From: Phocoenobacter uteri
GTDB lineage: Bacteria; Pseudomonadota; Gammaproteobacteria; Enterobacterales; Pasteurellaceae
DNA: 64,000 bases
Assembly: GCF_900454895.1 (NCBI RefSeq)
Contig: NZ_UGTA01000001.1
Coordinates: forward strand, 1,798,001-1,862,000
Direction: 5' to 3'
Shown piece by piece: positions 20,776 to 31,874 of this stretch. Both the position numbers and the translations under genes were made by a program. The notes beneath the pieces are model-generated. The model made no database searches. It was not told where the DNA came from and was given only the letters and a program-made list of their open reading frames with translations. The first letter of the stretch is position 1, and each line of letters starts with the position of its first letter.

Positions 20776-22008
20776 ATGTTAGCAATTTTAAAAAATAACG
20801 GCATTTATGCGTTATTAGCTGGGTTATTCTTTATTCTTATCTTGCATTTTAAAGTAAGTTATACCGCAATTCCCGTTATTTTAGGATTATCTGGTTTATA
20901 TTTTGTCGCACAGCGTCTGAGAAATAAAACATTTGCTATCCAGCCTGAAAATAAGTTATTGATAGGTGCTTTTACGCTTTATTTTGCTTTATTTGTTATC
21001 TCTTTAGTGATCAACGATGGTAAGGTAAGAGAATTAGATTTACCCAGCCGAGTATTGATTGTTCTGCCAATATTAACGCTTTTTACAACAATAAAAGTAA
21101 AATCACGCTGGATTCTCTTTTCAATACTGATCTCAAGTATGGTCGCAGGTATAGTGGCTATTATTCAGAAATTTTATCTTCATTTACCAAATCCATTCCC
21201 ACAGCACGGAATCCGTATTCAATCGGGCGATATCGCAATGAGCCTTGCTCTATTTTCTCTTTGCATTACCTGTTACGCTTACCAAATTAAAAATAAACTG
21301 TTACTTCTTATTGGTGGTGTTGCATTTTCTTTGGGCTTTATTGCGAGTTTATTGTGTCTTTCTCGTGGGGCGTTAATTGGTTTTATTTTAGGATTAGGGG
21401 CAATTTTATTTTTCTATCGCCATTTACTGTCTAAGAAAGCGGTCATTTTTTTTATGATTTTTACCATTTTTTCTGGTGGTGTAAGTTATAAAATAGCGGA
21501 GAGTCGCTGGAATAGAGTGAGTCATCAAATTATCCAATGTTTAGAGAAAAATAAGTGTTCTACCTCAATTGGTGCTAGATTGGATATGTATAAAAGTGCG
21601 ATACGGGGTATCCAACAAAAACCAATTTTTGGTTGGGGTCTTGAGGGTGTTAAAGAGATGCGAAAACAGCACGCTCAACAAGGTTATATTTCTAAAATGG
21701 CATCGCAATTTAATCATGCACATAATCAATTTTTGCAAGATTGCTCTGCTCGTGGCATATTGGGATTGTTTGCATTATTGGCTATTTTCTTTGTGCCTAT
21801 GAGGTTATTTATCAAAGGAATAAAACAAACAAAGAATAGTGTTTCACAACTTTTTGGTGCATTAGGAACAGTACATATTTTATCGACAATGGGTTATTGT
21901 TTAACTCAATCTTTTTTATCACATCACTCAGGGAATCTATTTTATTTTGCTACAGTGGTGATACTACTTAGCCTACAACGAGTTACAGCAAAGGAAGATG
22001 AAGAATGA
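20776..22008 (+). CDS. O-antigen ligase family membrane protein
   Basis: A 410-residue polytopic membrane protein of the WaaL/Wzy_C type, with about ten or more hydrophobic helices and a large loop (about residues 230-315). The loop includes GIRGIQQKPIFGWG-like sequence and the conserved FNHAHNQFLQ segment expected near the catalytic site. Family members attach O-antigen or a polysaccharide to lipid A-core in the periplasm. Position directly before waaA supports a role in lipopolysaccharide, but polymerase activity cannot be excluded. The ATG at 20776 has AGGGGA upstream. Its stop overlaps the waaA start (ATGA). Confidence 0.8.
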   Translation: MLAILKNNGIYALLAGLFFILILHFKVSYTAIPVILGLSGLYFVAQRLRNKTFAIQPENKLLIGAFTLYFALFVISLVINDGKVRELDLPSRVLIVLPILTLFTTIKVKSRWILFSILISSMVAGIVAIIQKFYLHLPNPFPQHGIRIQSGDIAMSLALFSLCITCYAYQIKNKLLLLIGGVAFSLGFIASLLCLSRGALIGFILGLGAILFFYRHLLSKKAVIFFMIFTIFSGGVSYKIAESRWNRVSHQIIQCLEKNKCSTSIGARLDMYKSAIRGIQQKPIFGWGLEGVKEMRKQHAQQGYISKMASQFNHAHNQFLQDCSARGILGLFALLAIFFVPMRLFIKGIKQTKNSVSQLFGALGTVHILSTMGYCLTQSFLSHHSGNLFYFATVVILLSLQRVTAKEDEE

Positions 22009-23291
22009 TATTTAAGCTTTATACAATAATGAGCTATTTGCTACAGCCTTTTATTTTTTTAGAAATGCTAAGACGTAGTATAAAACAGCCTGCATATAGA
22101 TCGAGATTAAAAGAGCGTTATGCTCTTTATAGTAAACAGAAAAAAGTGACAAAAGGCGGAGTCATTATCCACGCCGCTTCAGTCGGAGAAGTAATCGCTA
22201 TTACCCCTTTGGTTAAGCATTTGCAAAAACGTTATCCAAATTTACCACTCGTTTTTACTACGGTGACCCCGACAGGTTCGGAGCGAGTCAAAGCCGCTTT
22301 CGGCGATACTCTCTCACATTTTTATCTTCCTTATGATTTGCCTATTTTTGTGAAAAAGTACCTCAATTTTATTCAGCCTAAGGCTATTATTGTGGTAGAA
22401 ACGGAGTTATGGCCTAATTTGATAGCACAGGCACATCAGCAAAAAATTCCTTTTATTATTGCAAATGCTCGTTTGTCACCACGTTCAGCGAAGCGTTATG
22501 GTGCGATCAAAAAATGGTTAGCACCAATGTTCAACAATATTGAATTGATTATGGCACAGGATACCGTAAGTGCAGATCGCTATTTAGAATTAGGAGTCAA
22601 GCCTCAAAAACTCGTGAATACGGGAAACTTAAAATTTGATTTGAATGTGAATGAGCAACAATATCAAGAAATCAAAGAAACTATTAAAAGTTTAAATATC
22701 ACAGATCGTCCTATTTGGGTTGCTGGAAGCACTCACGAGGGTGAGGAAACCTTGTTATTGGAAACTCATAAACAGTTGTTAAAAACCTATCCTAACTTAA
22801 TTTTGATTCTTGTGCCTCGCCACCCAGAACGTTTTAATTCTGTTGCTGAAACCGTTGAGCAGTCAAATTTACATTTTATTCGCCGTTCGGCTAATCAGCC
22901 TTTAACAAATGAAACATCGGTGCTACTGGGCGATACAATGGGCGAAATGATGTTATTTTATGGAATGGCTGATATTGCTTTTGTCGGAGGAAGCTTAATT
23001 AAGCACGGTGGACATAATCCATTAGAGCCAATTGCTTTTAAAATTCCGGTTATTTCAGGGGGACATACCTATAATTTCACTGAAATTTATGAAAAACTGA
23101 AAAACGTAAATGGCTTTATTGAAGTTGCAAGTGATGTGGATAAACTTACCCAAGCGGTCGAATTTTTACTAAAAAATGCAAATGAGCGTCAGCAAATTGG
23201 TGAAGCAGGTTTTCAAGTGTTAAAAGAGAATCAGGGAGCTTTACAGCGTCATTTAGATCTACTTAAACCCTATTTAGAGGAAAAAGAATGA
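22005..23291 (+). CDS. waaA: 3-deoxy-D-manno-octulosonic acid (Kdo) transferase
   Basis: A 428-residue GT30-family glycosyltransferase that adds Kdo to lipid IVA at the inner membrane. It has an N-terminal membrane anchor and the acceptor-side HAASVGEV motif with its glutamate near residue 60. The C-terminal nucleotide-sugar site includes [15 protein letters not shown] near residue 327. In H. influenzae the enzyme adds one Kdo; whether this one is mono- or bifunctional cannot be told. It overlaps both the upstream ligase gene and the downstream coaD by four bases (ATGA). Confidence 0.96.
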   Translation: MIFKLYTIMSYLLQPFIFLEMLRRSIKQPAYRSRLKERYALYSKQKKVTKGGVIIHAASVGEVIAITPLVKHLQKRYPNLPLVFTTVTPTGSERVKAAFGDTLSHFYLPYDLPIFVKKYLNFIQPKAIIVVETELWPNLIAQAHQQKIPFIIANARLSPRSAKRYGAIKKWLAPMFNNIELIMAQDTVSADRYLELGVKPQKLVNTGNLKFDLNVNEQQYQEIKETIKSLNITDRPIWVAGSTHEGEETLLLETHKQLLKTYPNLILILVPRHPERFNSVAETVEQSNLHFIRRSANQPLTNETSVLLGDTMGEMMLFYGMADIAFVGGSLIKHGGHNPLEPIAFKIPVISGGHTYNFTEIYEKLKNVNGFIEVASDVDKLTQAVEFLLKNANERQQIGEAGFQVLKENQGALQRHLDLLKPYLEEKE

Positions 23292-23758
23292 AAGTAATTT
23301 ACGCCGGTACATTTGATCCTATTACCAATGGACATTTAGACCAAATTGAGCGAGCAGCAAAATTATTTAGCAAAGTGATCATTGCAGTGGCAAAAAACCC
23401 AACGAAACGACCACTTTTTGAATTAGCACAGCGTGTTGAGCTGGTACAGCAAAGTTTAGTGCATTTACAGAATATTGAAGTGGTTGGTTTTAGTGGTTTA
23501 TTGATTGATTTAGCCAAAGAGCATCAAACTAACGTGTTAATTCGTGGTATCCGTAGCAGTGATGATGTGGAATATGAAATTCAATTAGCACAGCTTAATG
23601 AAAAATTATCCCCAACACTACAAACGCTTTTTTTGCCACCTTCGGTCAATTGGCGATATTTATCTTCAACCCAAGTACGAGAAATTTATTATCATCAAGG
23701 TGACGTGAGTCAGTTCGTTCCTACCGTTGTAAATCAGGCTTTATTAGAGAAGTGTTGA
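23288..23758 (+). CDS. coaD: Phosphopantetheine adenylyltransferase
   Basis: A 156-residue enzyme that transfers AMP from ATP to 4'-phosphopantetheine, the penultimate step of coenzyme A synthesis. The nucleotidyltransferase motif TFDPITNGH is at residues 8-16, and the second signature (SSTQVRE) is near residue 128. The start overlaps the waaA stop, as in the conserved waaA-coaD pair. A hairpin and the DnaA-box cluster follow. Confidence 0.97.
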   Translation: MKVIYAGTFDPITNGHLDQIERAAKLFSKVIIAVAKNPTKRPLFELAQRVELVQQSLVHLQNIEVVGFSGLLIDLAKEHQTNVLIRGIRSSDDVEYEIQLAQLNEKLSPTLQTLFLPPSVNWRYLSSTQVREIYYHQGDVSQFVPTVVNQALLEKC

Positions 23759-23763
23759 TACAA

Positions 23764-24227
23764 GATCTTTTCTAATTTAGCGTATTAAATCACGCTATTT
23801 TAGAAAGGATCATTTTTATGATCACATTTAACTTAACGCAAAACAAGGTTGCTCAAAATACAACCAGCATAAATCCACGTATTAAAATATAACTTAACCT
23901 ATTGTTTTTATTGTTATTTTATAAAACCATCTTTTTTATTCTCAATTAGTTATTCGATCTACCACATAGTTATCCACATCAAGTGGGGATAAATAGATCT
24001 TGTGTATAAAACAGAAGGGTTGGATAAAAAGATCGTATTGGTATAGCAATATTTAGCTTAAATAAAGCACATAAAAAGGATCTTTTTGTTGAGTTGATGA
24101 TCTTTTATAACCTCAATGTTCGCAAAAATAAGATCTTTATAAAACAAGAAGTTAATAAGATTCTGCACAGCTATTCATAAAGAGTTATACTGTTATCCAC
24201 AGCATTATCTACATCTAATGTGGATAG
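23764..24227. other. Second DnaA-box and GATC cluster, origin-like, of unknown role
   Basis: A gene-free stretch with three exact DnaA boxes (TTATNCACA): 23970-23978 (+), 24001-24009 (-) and 24193-24201 (+). Three one-mismatch boxes lie at 23984-23992, 24205-24213 and 24219-24227, with another at 24351-24359. Nine GATC sites occur (23764, 23808, 23820, 23956, 23996, 24031, 24079, 24099, 24132). It resembles the segment beside mnmG but is not a copy by eye. Base composition of plus-strand genes does not flip here, so it is less likely the origin. A DnaA-titrating site like E. coli datA, or a former origin, are the alternatives. Confidence 0.6.
23768..23806. terminator. Hairpin after coaD
   Basis: TTTCTAATTTAGCGT (23769-23783) and ACGCTATTTTAGAAA (23792-23806) form a 15-base stem with two central mismatches and an eight-base loop. 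No T-run follows, so it may be an mRNA 3'-end stabiliser rather than a terminator. A 24-codon frame (23818-23892) with an AAAGGA before its ATG follows directly. I do not claim it as a gene. Confidence 0.5.
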
Positions 24228-24495
24228 TTTGCATAATAAAAAATAGGTACTTGAGCTTATCTTTGGCGGTATAAAAAAGCGTTAATATTAGATAGAAATC
24301 TATATATTAAGTCTGATTACTGGCTTGTTGTTGGCGTTAGCAAGTTTGCTTGTGTATATCTGCACATTGCTTTATAAAATTGAATGGAGAGCGGTTAAAT
24401 AACCTGTACATAAAGAGGATATACCCAAGCAGGTTTGTTGATGTGTTTCCTGCATTTTAGTTTAGATTTCTATTCGCTTTTATCAACCAATAAAA
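24228..24495. other. Gene-free stretch with a possible membrane-protein remnant
   Basis: No convincing gene. One plus-strand frame ending at the TAA at 24400-24402 reads as a hydrophobic segment followed by a basic tail (LLALASLLVYICTLLYKIEW). It opens after a stop at about 24291 with no ATG and no ribosome-binding site. It may be the last piece of a lost membrane protein, or chance. Confidence 0.25.
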
Positions 24496-24537
24496 AAGCG
24501 GTTAAATTTGCAAAACTTATTACAAATTTAACCGCTT
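24496..24537. terminator. Uptake-sequence hairpin at the end of dcuB
   Basis: AAGCGGTTAAATTTG (24496-24510) pairs perfectly with 24523-24537. It sits 17 bases past the dcuB stop codon on the minus strand and should terminate it. Confidence 0.8.
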
Positions 24538-24554
24538 AAAACCAGCTTTTTATC

Positions 24555-25877
24555 TTAAAGTAAGATATTTGCGAATAATAATCCAAAACCTAAGCTGAAT
24601 GCCATACTTAATAAGCCTGGAAGCATAAAGCTGTGGTTAAAGATGAATTTACCAATGCGTGTCGTACCAGTGCTATCGAAGTCGATTGACGCAATGATTG
24701 GACCATAGTTTGGAATGAAGAAGTAACCATTAACTGCGACGAATGTACCAATTAAAATTGGTGCTGGAATGCCTAATGCGATACCGATTGGGAATAAAGT
24801 TGCTACTGTTGCTCCTTGGCTGTTTACCAATACTGATAATACGAATAATGCGAAAGCAAATGCCCAAGGTGCAGTTTCAACCAAGCCTGATACTGCTGTC
24901 TTAACTTCCACTAAGTGACCGTGCATTAAGGTATCACCCATCCAAGCAACCCCGAATACTGCGATGACGGCACGCATACCTGCGTGGAATACAGAACCTT
25001 TTGTGATAGCGTGGTTATCTGGTTTACAGGTTAAGATAATCAATGCACCTACCGCTAACATTACCATTTCAATGGTGTGTGCCATGCCTAATGTTTTGCC
25101 ATCAAATACTGGGCGTAATGATGGGAATGTACCCATAATTACGACAAGTAATGCACCGAATAGGAATAATGCCACAGACGTTTTTGCGGTTGGCGTTACT
25201 TCCATTTCATCTAAGTTGATATCAGCGTGATTTTCTTTTACATATTCAGGATCTTGTAACAGTTTTTGATAATGTGGGTCATCTTTTAACTCTTTTCCCA
25301 TTTTATTTACAAAAACACAAGCAAGCGCTAAACCTAAAATTGTTGAAGGAATCGTGACACCTAAAACGCTTCCTAATGTGATATTTTGTGGTTCTAAGAA
25401 TGCAACCACTGCCACAACTGCTGCTGCGATAGGGCTTGCTACAATAGCAAATTGTGATGCGATTACAGCCATTGAAAGTGGACGCTCAGGACGAACACCA
25501 TTATGACGGCTTACTTCTGCAATTACGGGTAATACTGAATAAGCAACGTGTCCTGTTCCTGCTAAGAATGTGAAAATATAAGTAACGGCTGGGGCAACGA
25601 AAGTGATGTATTTTGGATTTTTACGTAAGATTTTTGTTGCGATTTTGATCATATAATCTAAACCACCTGCGGCTTGCATTGCTGCCGCTGCTGAAACTAC
25701 CGCCATAATCATTAACATGACATCAATCGGTGGCGAAGTTGGTACTAAACCAAATACAAAGGCTAAAATAATTAAACCGATACCGCCGAATACACCTAAA
25801 CCGATACCTCCTGCTCTTGCACCAAGCAAGATACACACTAAAACAATTAAAAATTGAATGAGAAACATTGCACTCAT
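24555..25877 (-). CDS. dcuB: Anaerobic C4-dicarboxylate transporter (Dcu family, DcuB-like)
   Basis: A 440-residue polytopic membrane protein of the DcuA/DcuB family, which exchanges succinate for fumarate, malate or aspartate under anaerobic conditions. Family motifs include [10 protein letters not shown] at the N-terminus, [12 protein letters not shown] and [10 protein letters not shown] near residue 100, and [12 protein letters not shown] near the C-terminus. GTGHVAY is closer to DcuB than DcuA, but other segments resemble DcuA, so the letter is tentative. The ATG at 25877 has GGAGG five bases upstream. A TTGATCTAGATTAT sequence about 90 bases upstream resembles half of an FNR site. Confidence 0.88.
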   Translation of the reverse strand: MSAMFLIQFLIVLVCILLGARAGGIGLGVFGGIGLIILAFVFGLVPTSPPIDVMLMIMAVVSAAAAMQAAGGLDYMIKIATKILRKNPKYITFVAPAVTYIFTFLAGTGHVAYSVLPVIAEVSRHNGVRPERPLSMAVIASQFAIVASPIAAAVVAVVAFLEPQNITLGSVLGVTIPSTILGLALACVFVNKMGKELKDDPHYQKLLQDPEYVKENHADINLDEMEVTPTAKTSVALFLFGALLVVIMGTFPSLRPVFDGKTLGMAHTIEMVMLAVGALIILTCKPDNHAITKGSVFHAGMRAVIAVFGVAWMGDTLMHGHLVEVKTAVSGLVETAPWAFAFALFVLSVLVNSQGATVATLFPIGIALGIPAPILIGTFVAVNGYFFIPNYGPIIASIDFDSTGTTRIGKFIFNHSFMLPGLLSMAFSLGFGLLFANILL

Positions 25878-26012
25878 AAGAACCTCCAAAGGTAATGAAA
25901 TAAAAATAAACTGAACGGATTATAATTATTGCATTTATAGATAGCAATAAATACCTTGAAACTCTATAATCTAGATCAAGATAATTTTTTATACATATCA
26001 ATAGGAAAAGTT

Positions 26013-26837
26013 ATGCAGTTTTCAAAAATGCACGGACTCGGCAATGATTTTATGGTTATTGATGGCGTAACTCAAAATATTTACCTTACGCCAGAGCTTA
26101 TTCGAAAGTGGGCTGACCGTCATTGTGGTATTGGTTTTGATCAACTTTTACTCGTTGAACCGCCCTATGATCCTGAATTAGATTTTCATTATCGTATTTT
26201 TAATGCGGATGGTTCAGAAGTATCGCAATGTGGGAATGGGGCTAGATGTTTTGCTCGTTTTGTGACGTTAAAAAGTTTAACAAATAAAAAAGAAATAAAA
26301 GTTAGCACAGCAAAAGGCAAAATGACGTTATTTTTACAAGATAACGGTGATATTCGTGTCAATATGGGGCAACCGATTTGGGAGCCTACTCAAATTCCTT
26401 TTATTGCGAATCGATTTGAAAAAAACTACTTACTTTTAACGGATATTCAAACAGTGATTTGTGGCGTGGTATCAATGGGCAATCCTCATTGTGTGCTACA
26501 AGTCGATAACGTTGAAACAGCGAATGTAAAAAGATTAGGTGCATTACTTGAAAAACACGAACGTTTTCCTGAAAAAACTAATGTTGGCTTTATGCAAGTG
26601 CTGACTCGCAATCATATTAAATTACGGGTTTATGAACGTGGTGCAGGCGAAACCCAAGCTTGTGGCAGTGGTGCTTGTGGGGCTGTTGCTGTGGGAATTA
26701 TGCAAGGTGTACTTGATCGTAGTGTAAAAGTAGAACTGCGAGGCGGTAGCTTACAAATTGAATGGAAAGGAGAGGGATACGATCTCTTTATGACAGGCAG
26801 TGCCACCCACGTTTATGACGGAAATATAAATTTTTAA
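26013..26837 (+). CDS. dapF: Diaminopimelate epimerase
   Basis: A 274-residue cofactor-independent racemase that converts LL- to meso-diaminopimelate for lysine and peptidoglycan synthesis. The two catalytic cysteines lie in [10 protein letters not shown] (about residue 73) and [11 protein letters not shown] (about residue 217), one in each of the two mirrored halves. The ATG at 26013 ([13 protein letters not shown]) matches known DapF starts and has AGGAAA upstream; an earlier TTG is rejected. It is divergent from dcuB and 16 bases before murB. Confidence 0.97.
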   Translation: MQFSKMHGLGNDFMVIDGVTQNIYLTPELIRKWADRHCGIGFDQLLLVEPPYDPELDFHYRIFNADGSEVSQCGNGARCFARFVTLKSLTNKKEIKVSTAKGKMTLFLQDNGDIRVNMGQPIWEPTQIPFIANRFEKNYLLLTDIQTVICGVVSMGNPHCVLQVDNVETANVKRLGALLEKHERFPEKTNVGFMQVLTRNHIKLRVYERGAGETQACGSGACGAVAVGIMQGVLDRSVKVELRGGSLQIEWKGEGYDLFMTGSATHVYDGNINF

Positions 26838-26853
26838 TTAAAGGTTAAGAATA

Positions 26854-27873
26854 ATGATAACAAATTTAACCCCTTTTCATACATTTCATTTGAACGCCAG
26901 TGCAAAACAGATTATTGAAGTTGGCTCAGTAAAGAAATTATTGATTGAATGGCGAAATACTTTACCTCCTAAATTATTATTAGGACAAGGTAGCAACGTC
27001 CTTTTTTTAAAGGATTTTAGTGGGACTATTTTCATCAATCGTTTGAAAGGAATTACGCATCATCAAGATGCTGACTTTCACTATTTACAGGTAGCTGGTG
27101 GAGAAAACTGGCACGAGTTTGTAAAATGGACACTCGACAATAATATTGCTGGTTTAGAGAATCTAGCTTTAATTCCTGGTTGTGTCGGCTCATCACCCAT
27201 TCAAAATATTGGGGCGTACGGTGTGGAAATTGAGCAGGTGTGTGATTATGTGGAAGTGCTTGATTTAACTACTGGTAAGCAATTTTGTTTAACCAAAGAT
27301 GAATGTCAATTTGGATATCGTGAAAGTATTTTTAAACATCAATACAAAGATAATTATGCGATTATCGGCGTAGGTTTTAAGCTACCAAAAGCGTGGCAGC
27401 CAAAATTAAATTATGGTTCACTTGATCAATTTGATCCACAAACCGTTACGCCACGTCAAATTTTTGACGAAGTGTGTCGAGTAAGAATGGAAAAATTGCC
27501 AAATCCTGATGAATACGGAAACGCAGGCAGTTTCTTTAAAAACCCAGTGGTTGAATTTGCAAAATTTGAAAAAATTCAGACCGCTTATCCTTTTGTTCCA
27601 TACTATCCACAAGCTGATGGCTCAGTAAAATTACCAGCGGGTTGGTTGATTGACCAATGTCATTTAAAAGGTTTTAAAATGGGCGGAGCAATGGTTCACC
27701 TTAAACAGGCACTTGTGATTATTAACACGGGTAAAGCAACAGGGGATGACATTGTGGCATTAGCCAAAGAAGTACGTAAACAAGTGCGTGATAGATTTGG
27801 TATAGAAATTACCCCTGAAGTCCGTTTTATTGGTGCTGAGGGAGAAGTAGATAGTGAGCAAATAACACGATGA
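26854..27873 (+). CDS. murB: UDP-N-acetylenolpyruvoylglucosamine reductase
   Basis: A 339-residue FAD enzyme that uses NADPH to make UDP-N-acetylmuramate, the second committed step of peptidoglycan precursor synthesis. The FAD-binding GQGSNVLFL is near residue 48. [19 protein letters not shown] is near residue 111, and the catalytic serine sits in [10 protein letters not shown] near residue 227. It is the type I form. Its stop overlaps the birA start (ATGA), the conserved murB-birA pair. Confidence 0.97.
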   Translation: MITNLTPFHTFHLNASAKQIIEVGSVKKLLIEWRNTLPPKLLLGQGSNVLFLKDFSGTIFINRLKGITHHQDADFHYLQVAGGENWHEFVKWTLDNNIAGLENLALIPGCVGSSPIQNIGAYGVEIEQVCDYVEVLDLTTGKQFCLTKDECQFGYRESIFKHQYKDNYAIIGVGFKLPKAWQPKLNYGSLDQFDPQTVTPRQIFDEVCRVRMEKLPNPDEYGNAGSFFKNPVVEFAKFEKIQTAYPFVPYYPQADGSVKLPAGWLIDQCHLKGFKMGGAMVHLKQALVIINTGKATGDDIVALAKEVRKQVRDRFGIEITPEVRFIGAEGEVDSEQITR

Positions 27874-28622
27874 CTCTGTCAGCCTCTCTTATTCAATCTC
27901 AATTAACTCAGGGCGAGTTATATTTGTTTGATGAGTTAGATTCTACCAATGAATATTTAGTTACTCATTGTAAAAATTTACCAAAAGGCTCAATTTGTAT
28001 TGCTAAAACTCAAACCGCAGGGCGTGGCAGACGTGGACGAAATTGGGTTGCCCCTGTTGGTAATCTTAATTATTCATTAAGCTGGCATTACCCAAGAAAG
28101 GTTCATTTAGTTCTTCCTCCACTAAGTTTAATTGTCGGCTTAATGGTTATTGAAAGTTTGCAACAACAGGGCGTGAAAGATCTGAGTATAAAATGGCCAA
28201 ATGATATTTACCATCAAGGTAAAAAAGCTGGAGGCATTTTAATTGAGCTAAACACAACGCCCTCTCATCTTCATTTAGTGATGGGAATTGGACTAAATCT
28301 TGCACCAATTAACGAAAGCAGTATTGATCAGCCCGTGAGCGATTTATCGCAATATCAGGTTGATTTGAATCAGCTTATAATTTATTTAACGGCGAAATTA
28401 CAGAAAATGCTCACTGATTATCCTCAAACTGGATTTCAGCCCTATTATGCAATGTGGCAGAGTTATGATTTGTTTTTTCAACAAGAAGTTTCTGTGATCA
28501 CGGAATCGCTCGTTTACTCTGGCATTTCACAAGGTATCAACGAACAAGGCGAACTTTTACTACAACAGCAAAATCAAATTAAGCATTTTGCAATAGGGGA
28601 AGTGTCGTTGAGAAAAGTGTAA
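27870..28622 (+). CDS. birA: Biotin-protein ligase without the DNA-binding domain
   Basis: A 250-residue biotin-[acetyl-CoA-carboxylase] ligase. The biotinyl-AMP loop GRGRRGRNW is near residue 51 and the lysine of KWPNDIY near residue 110, and the C-terminal SH3-like domain is present. E. coli BirA is about 321 residues because it carries an N-terminal helix-turn-helix for repression of the biotin operon. Here the catalytic domain begins almost at residue 1, so this protein should ligate biotin without acting as a repressor. Start coupled to murB. Confidence 0.94.
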   Translation: MTLSASLIQSQLTQGELYLFDELDSTNEYLVTHCKNLPKGSICIAKTQTAGRGRRGRNWVAPVGNLNYSLSWHYPRKVHLVLPPLSLIVGLMVIESLQQQGVKDLSIKWPNDIYHQGKKAGGILIELNTTPSHLHLVMGIGLNLAPINESSIDQPVSDLSQYQVDLNQLIIYLTAKLQKMLTDYPQTGFQPYYAMWQSYDLFFQQEVSVITESLVYSGISQGINEQGELLLQQQNQIKHFAIGEVSLRKV

Positions 28623-28643
28623 AGAATTGATAGAAAGGTGTTC

Positions 28644-28678
28644 ATACGCCAAAACAAAAAATTTTGGCGTATTTTTTA
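28644..28678 (+). terminator. Terminator of birA, nested in a larger hairpin
   Basis: ATACGCCAAAA (28644-28654) pairs with TTTTGGCGTAT (28662-28672), followed by TTTTTATC. An outer pair, AGAAAGGTG (28632-28640) and CACCTTTCT (28691-28699), could close around it. It lies between the convergent birA and rsmI genes. Confidence 0.85.
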
Positions 28679-28724
28679 TCTTTGTGTTATCACCTTTCTA
28701 ATGTATTGATTCGTATTATTCTAT

Positions 28725-29600
28725 CTATTTCAAAAACTCTAACCCATATTGATATAAGGCATTTTTCTTATAACCAAAAATTTCAGCAACCAATCCAGCT
28801 GCTTTTTTCAAAGGCAATTCTTGGGTAAGTAACGTTAGAGCCTTTATGGCTTGAGGAGAGAACTCCTCTGAGCTATCTTCTGGTTTTCCTTCCACGATCA
28901 AGACAATTTCGCCTTTGGTTCGATTATTTTCCGCACTCAGCCATTCGATCAGTTGCGGTAAATTATCGCCGTGAATGGTTTCCCACGTTTTGGTAATTTC
29001 TCTGGCGATCACAACATAGCGTTCATCGCCAAATACTTTTTGCATATCGCTCAACGAATCTAAAATTCGGTGGGTGGATTCATAAAAAATAAGAGTGCGA
29101 GAGTCATCTTTCAATGCCTCTAATTTATCACAACGCCCCTTTGTTTTGGCAGGTAAAAAGCCTTCAAAGCTGAAACGATTTGATGCAACACCTGCGGCAC
29201 TTAGAGCGGTAATTGCTGCACAAGCACCTGGAATTGGAATGACTTGAATACCTTGTTGTTTACATTCACGCACCAGATGAAAACCTGGATCGCTGATTAA
29301 CGGTGTACCAGCGTCAGAAATTAAGGCAATATTTAAGCCTTGTTGTAGCTTTTCAACAAGCACGCTCGCTTTTTGTTGCTCATTGTGATCGTGTAATGCA
29401 AAGAAAGGTTTTTTGATACCATAATGGCTTAATAATAATCCGCTATGACGAGTATCTTCGGCGGCGATAAGGTCAGCTTCTTCAAGGGTTGAAATCGCTC
29501 TGTGGGTAATATCATTAAGGTTTCCAATCGGTGTAGCAACGATGTATAATTTACCGAATTGTTGTGGGTTGTGATCGTTTTTCATTTGATTTTCGCTCAT
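28725..29600 (-). CDS. rsmI: 16S rRNA (cytidine-1402-2'-O)-methyltransferase RsmI
   Basis: A 291-residue SAM-dependent tetrapyrrole-methylase-fold enzyme that methylates the ribose of C1402 in the ribosomal decoding centre. Family motifs [12 protein letters not shown] near residue 21, EDTRHSG near 48 and [13 protein letters not shown] near 94 are intact. The first ATG (29600) has only a weak ribosome-binding site; an in-frame ATG at 29585 is possible. It is divergent from lpoA over 45 bases, the same arrangement as in E. coli. Confidence 0.96.
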   Translation of the reverse strand: MSENQMKNDHNPQQFGKLYIVATPIGNLNDITHRAISTLEEADLIAAEDTRHSGLLLSHYGIKKPFFALHDHNEQQKASVLVEKLQQGLNIALISDAGTPLISDPGFHLVRECKQQGIQVIPIPGACAAITALSAAGVASNRFSFEGFLPAKTKGRCDKLEALKDDSRTLIFYESTHRILDSLSDMQKVFGDERYVVIAREITKTWETIHGDNLPQLIEWLSAENNRTKGEIVLIVEGKPEDSSEEFSPQAIKALTLLTQELPLKKAAGLVAEIFGYKKNALYQYGLEFLK

Positions 29601-29645
29601 TAGCTAAGTAATATCTGCACTAATCTTTCTATAAAGGAATGCTAT

Positions 29646-31475
29646 ATGTTAAATAAAGTATCAACTATTCTAGTACAAAACCCTAGATTAAAACAGAAAA
29701 TAAAAGCAACTTTTGTTCCAACAGCAATGGCATTGTTTCTTTCAGCCTGTACTGGTGGTGGATTTTTTCAGAATGAAGTGACACAATCTTTACAACAAGA
29801 GGCTTATTCAAGCTCTGAATTTTATGTGCGCAAAGCGGCTCAAAGCCAAGACCAAGAAACGCAACAGAGCTACCGTTTATTAGCAATTCGTAAACTACTT
29901 GATGAAAATAAATTAGTGGAAGCAAAAAATATGTTTGCGACACTTTCTCGTGAATTTAATGAGATTCAGAAAATTGAATATCAACTAGTTTCTGCCCGTT
30001 TTTATGTAATGCAACATAATACGGATAAAGCAAACTCACTATTAAGAAGCATACCCTTAGCTGAATTAAGCAATACGGAAATGAAACGCTATTATACTAT
30101 TTTAGCGAGCATTGCCGAAAGCAATCAGGATTTAATGGGAGCAATTAGAACTCATATTCTGTTAGAAAAATATTTAACTAATTCCCAAACCGTTCAACAA
30201 AATAATAATAAAATTTGGGAACTATTAAGAAAATCTAATCCACAAATGTTAGCACAAAGCAATGTGAAAGCGGGTGAACGATCACTTGCTGGCTGGTTAA
30301 GTTTAATTAAGTTATATAACGATAATTTATCGCAACCAGCAATGTTGCCACAGGCAATTTCTCAGTGGAAATCATACTATCCAAGCCACAGTGCTTCGTT
30401 ATTATTACCAACAGAATTAAAATCATTAACCTCTTTCCAAACCACACAATTTAGTAATATTTCATTATTATTACCATTAAGTGGCAATTTGAAATTCTTA
30501 GGGGAAATTATTCAGCAAGGATTCAATGACGCACGTAGTAATAGTGGTGATAATTTCACAACAGTGCATATTCTAGATAGTAATTCAGCACCTTTGGATC
30601 AATTAGTACAACAAGCAAAATCACTTGGTTCGCAAGCGATTATTGGCCCTTTACTCAAATCGAAAGTGGATGAAATGCTAAGTTATAGTGATCTAAATGG
30701 ATTAAGCGTACTCACCTTAAATGCAACCAATAGTTCACGCTCACGAGCCAAAGTTTGTTATTACGGGCTAGCTCCAGAAGCAGAGGCACATTCCGCAGCG
30801 AATAAGATTTATCACGATAATATTTCACAGGTTGTCGTTGTTGTGCCAAATGATGATTTTGGACGCCGTTCAGCCAATGCGTTTAGTACTCGCTGGCGTA
30901 AACTCACAAATAGCGATGCAAGTGTACAATATTATAATCAAGCGATTGATATCGTGAATAAATTACAAGGAATGCAAGGCAGAGCGGTTTACTTCTTAGG
31001 AACAGCAGAACAACTTCTTGAAGCCAAAGAAGCCTTAGAAGGTTCAGAACTTGCTGGAAAATTTGCGATTTATAGCTCATCTCGTAGCAATTCGCCAAAT
31101 AATAACACTGATTTTAAAGCAACAATGGAAGGCATTAAATTTAGTGAAATTCCTTTACTTGCAAAACAACAAAATTTAGCAGAACAATTTAAAAAAGCAC
31201 GTAGAATTGCGAATAACGATTATTCAATGATGCGTTTATATGCAATGGGGGCTGATGCTTGGTTACTTATCAATAATTTCAATGAATTAAGTCAAATTCC
31301 TGATTTCAGCGTAGAAGGCTTAACAGGGGAATTAAAATCGAGTGTTGGTTGTCATATTGAACGTGAAATGCAATGGCTACAATATCAAGGTGGCAATATC
31401 GTGTTAGAAAACACGGAGCAAAGTATCACAGAAACTGATACGCCTGATTTCAACACACCTGATTTTAATAACTAA
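29646..31475 (+). CDS. lpoA: Penicillin-binding-protein activator LpoA
   Basis: A 609-residue outer-membrane lipoprotein that activates PBP1a for septal and lateral peptidoglycan synthesis. The signal peptide ends in the lipobox LSAC, with Cys35 lipidated. An N-terminal TPR-like helical half (about 40-250) is followed by a periplasmic-binding-protein-like half from [20 protein letters not shown] near residue 275. The tail repeats a TPDFN unit. AAGGA precedes the ATG. It heads the lpoA-yraN-diaA-dolP cluster. Confidence 0.95.
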   Translation: MLNKVSTILVQNPRLKQKIKATFVPTAMALFLSACTGGGFFQNEVTQSLQQEAYSSSEFYVRKAAQSQDQETQQSYRLLAIRKLLDENKLVEAKNMFATLSREFNEIQKIEYQLVSARFYVMQHNTDKANSLLRSIPLAELSNTEMKRYYTILASIAESNQDLMGAIRTHILLEKYLTNSQTVQQNNNKIWELLRKSNPQMLAQSNVKAGERSLAGWLSLIKLYNDNLSQPAMLPQAISQWKSYYPSHSASLLLPTELKSLTSFQTTQFSNISLLLPLSGNLKFLGEIIQQGFNDARSNSGDNFTTVHILDSNSAPLDQLVQQAKSLGSQAIIGPLLKSKVDEMLSYSDLNGLSVLTLNATNSSRSRAKVCYYGLAPEAEAHSAANKIYHDNISQVVVVVPNDDFGRRSANAFSTRWRKLTNSDASVQYYNQAIDIVNKLQGMQGRAVYFLGTAEQLLEAKEALEGSELAGKFAIYSSSRSNSPNNNTDFKATMEGIKFSEIPLLAKQQNLAEQFKKARRIANNDYSMMRLYAMGADAWLLINNFNELSQIPDFSVEGLTGELKSSVGCHIEREMQWLQYQGGNIVLENTEQSITETDTPDFNTPDFNN

Positions 31476-31476
31476 G

Positions 31477-31821
31477 GTGCGTAGTCAAGGGGATGTTTTT
31501 GAACAAAAAGCCCGTTTATTCTTAGAGAAAAATGGGCTGAAATTTGTTGCCGCTAACCAATTTTTTAAGTGTGGTGAGCTAGATTTAATTATGAAACAAG
31601 GAACAACCTTTGTCTTTGTTGAGGTTCGTCAACGTAAAAATGCCAAATTTGGCAGTGCGGTTGAAAGTATTAGTTATAGTAAGCAACAAAAATGGTTAAA
31701 TGCAGCCAATTTATGGCTTGCAAGCAAAGGATTAAGCCTTGATACGGCGGATTGCCGTTTTGACGTTGTTGCCTTTGAAGGTACTAATTCTCCTTTATGG
31801 ATTGAAAATTTTTTAGATTAA
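31477..31821 (+). CDS. yraN: UPF0102 family protein YraN (endonuclease-like fold)
   Basis: A 114-residue protein with the UPF0102 signature: GELDLIM near residue 33 and [10 protein letters not shown] near residue 47. These supply the D-(x)n-E-x-R pattern of a Holliday-junction-resolvase-like nuclease fold. Its activity in cells is not established. The only reasonable start is the GTG at 31477, one base after the lpoA stop, so it depends on translation of lpoA. Confidence 0.92.
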   Translation: MRSQGDVFEQKARLFLEKNGLKFVAANQFFKCGELDLIMKQGTTFVFVEVRQRKNAKFGSAVESISYSKQQKWLNAANLWLASKGLSLDTADCRFDVVAFEGTNSPLWIENFLD

Positions 31822-31874
31822 ATTTGCAAATTCTTAATAAAAAATAACCGCTTATTTTCGGATAAAAATGAACA

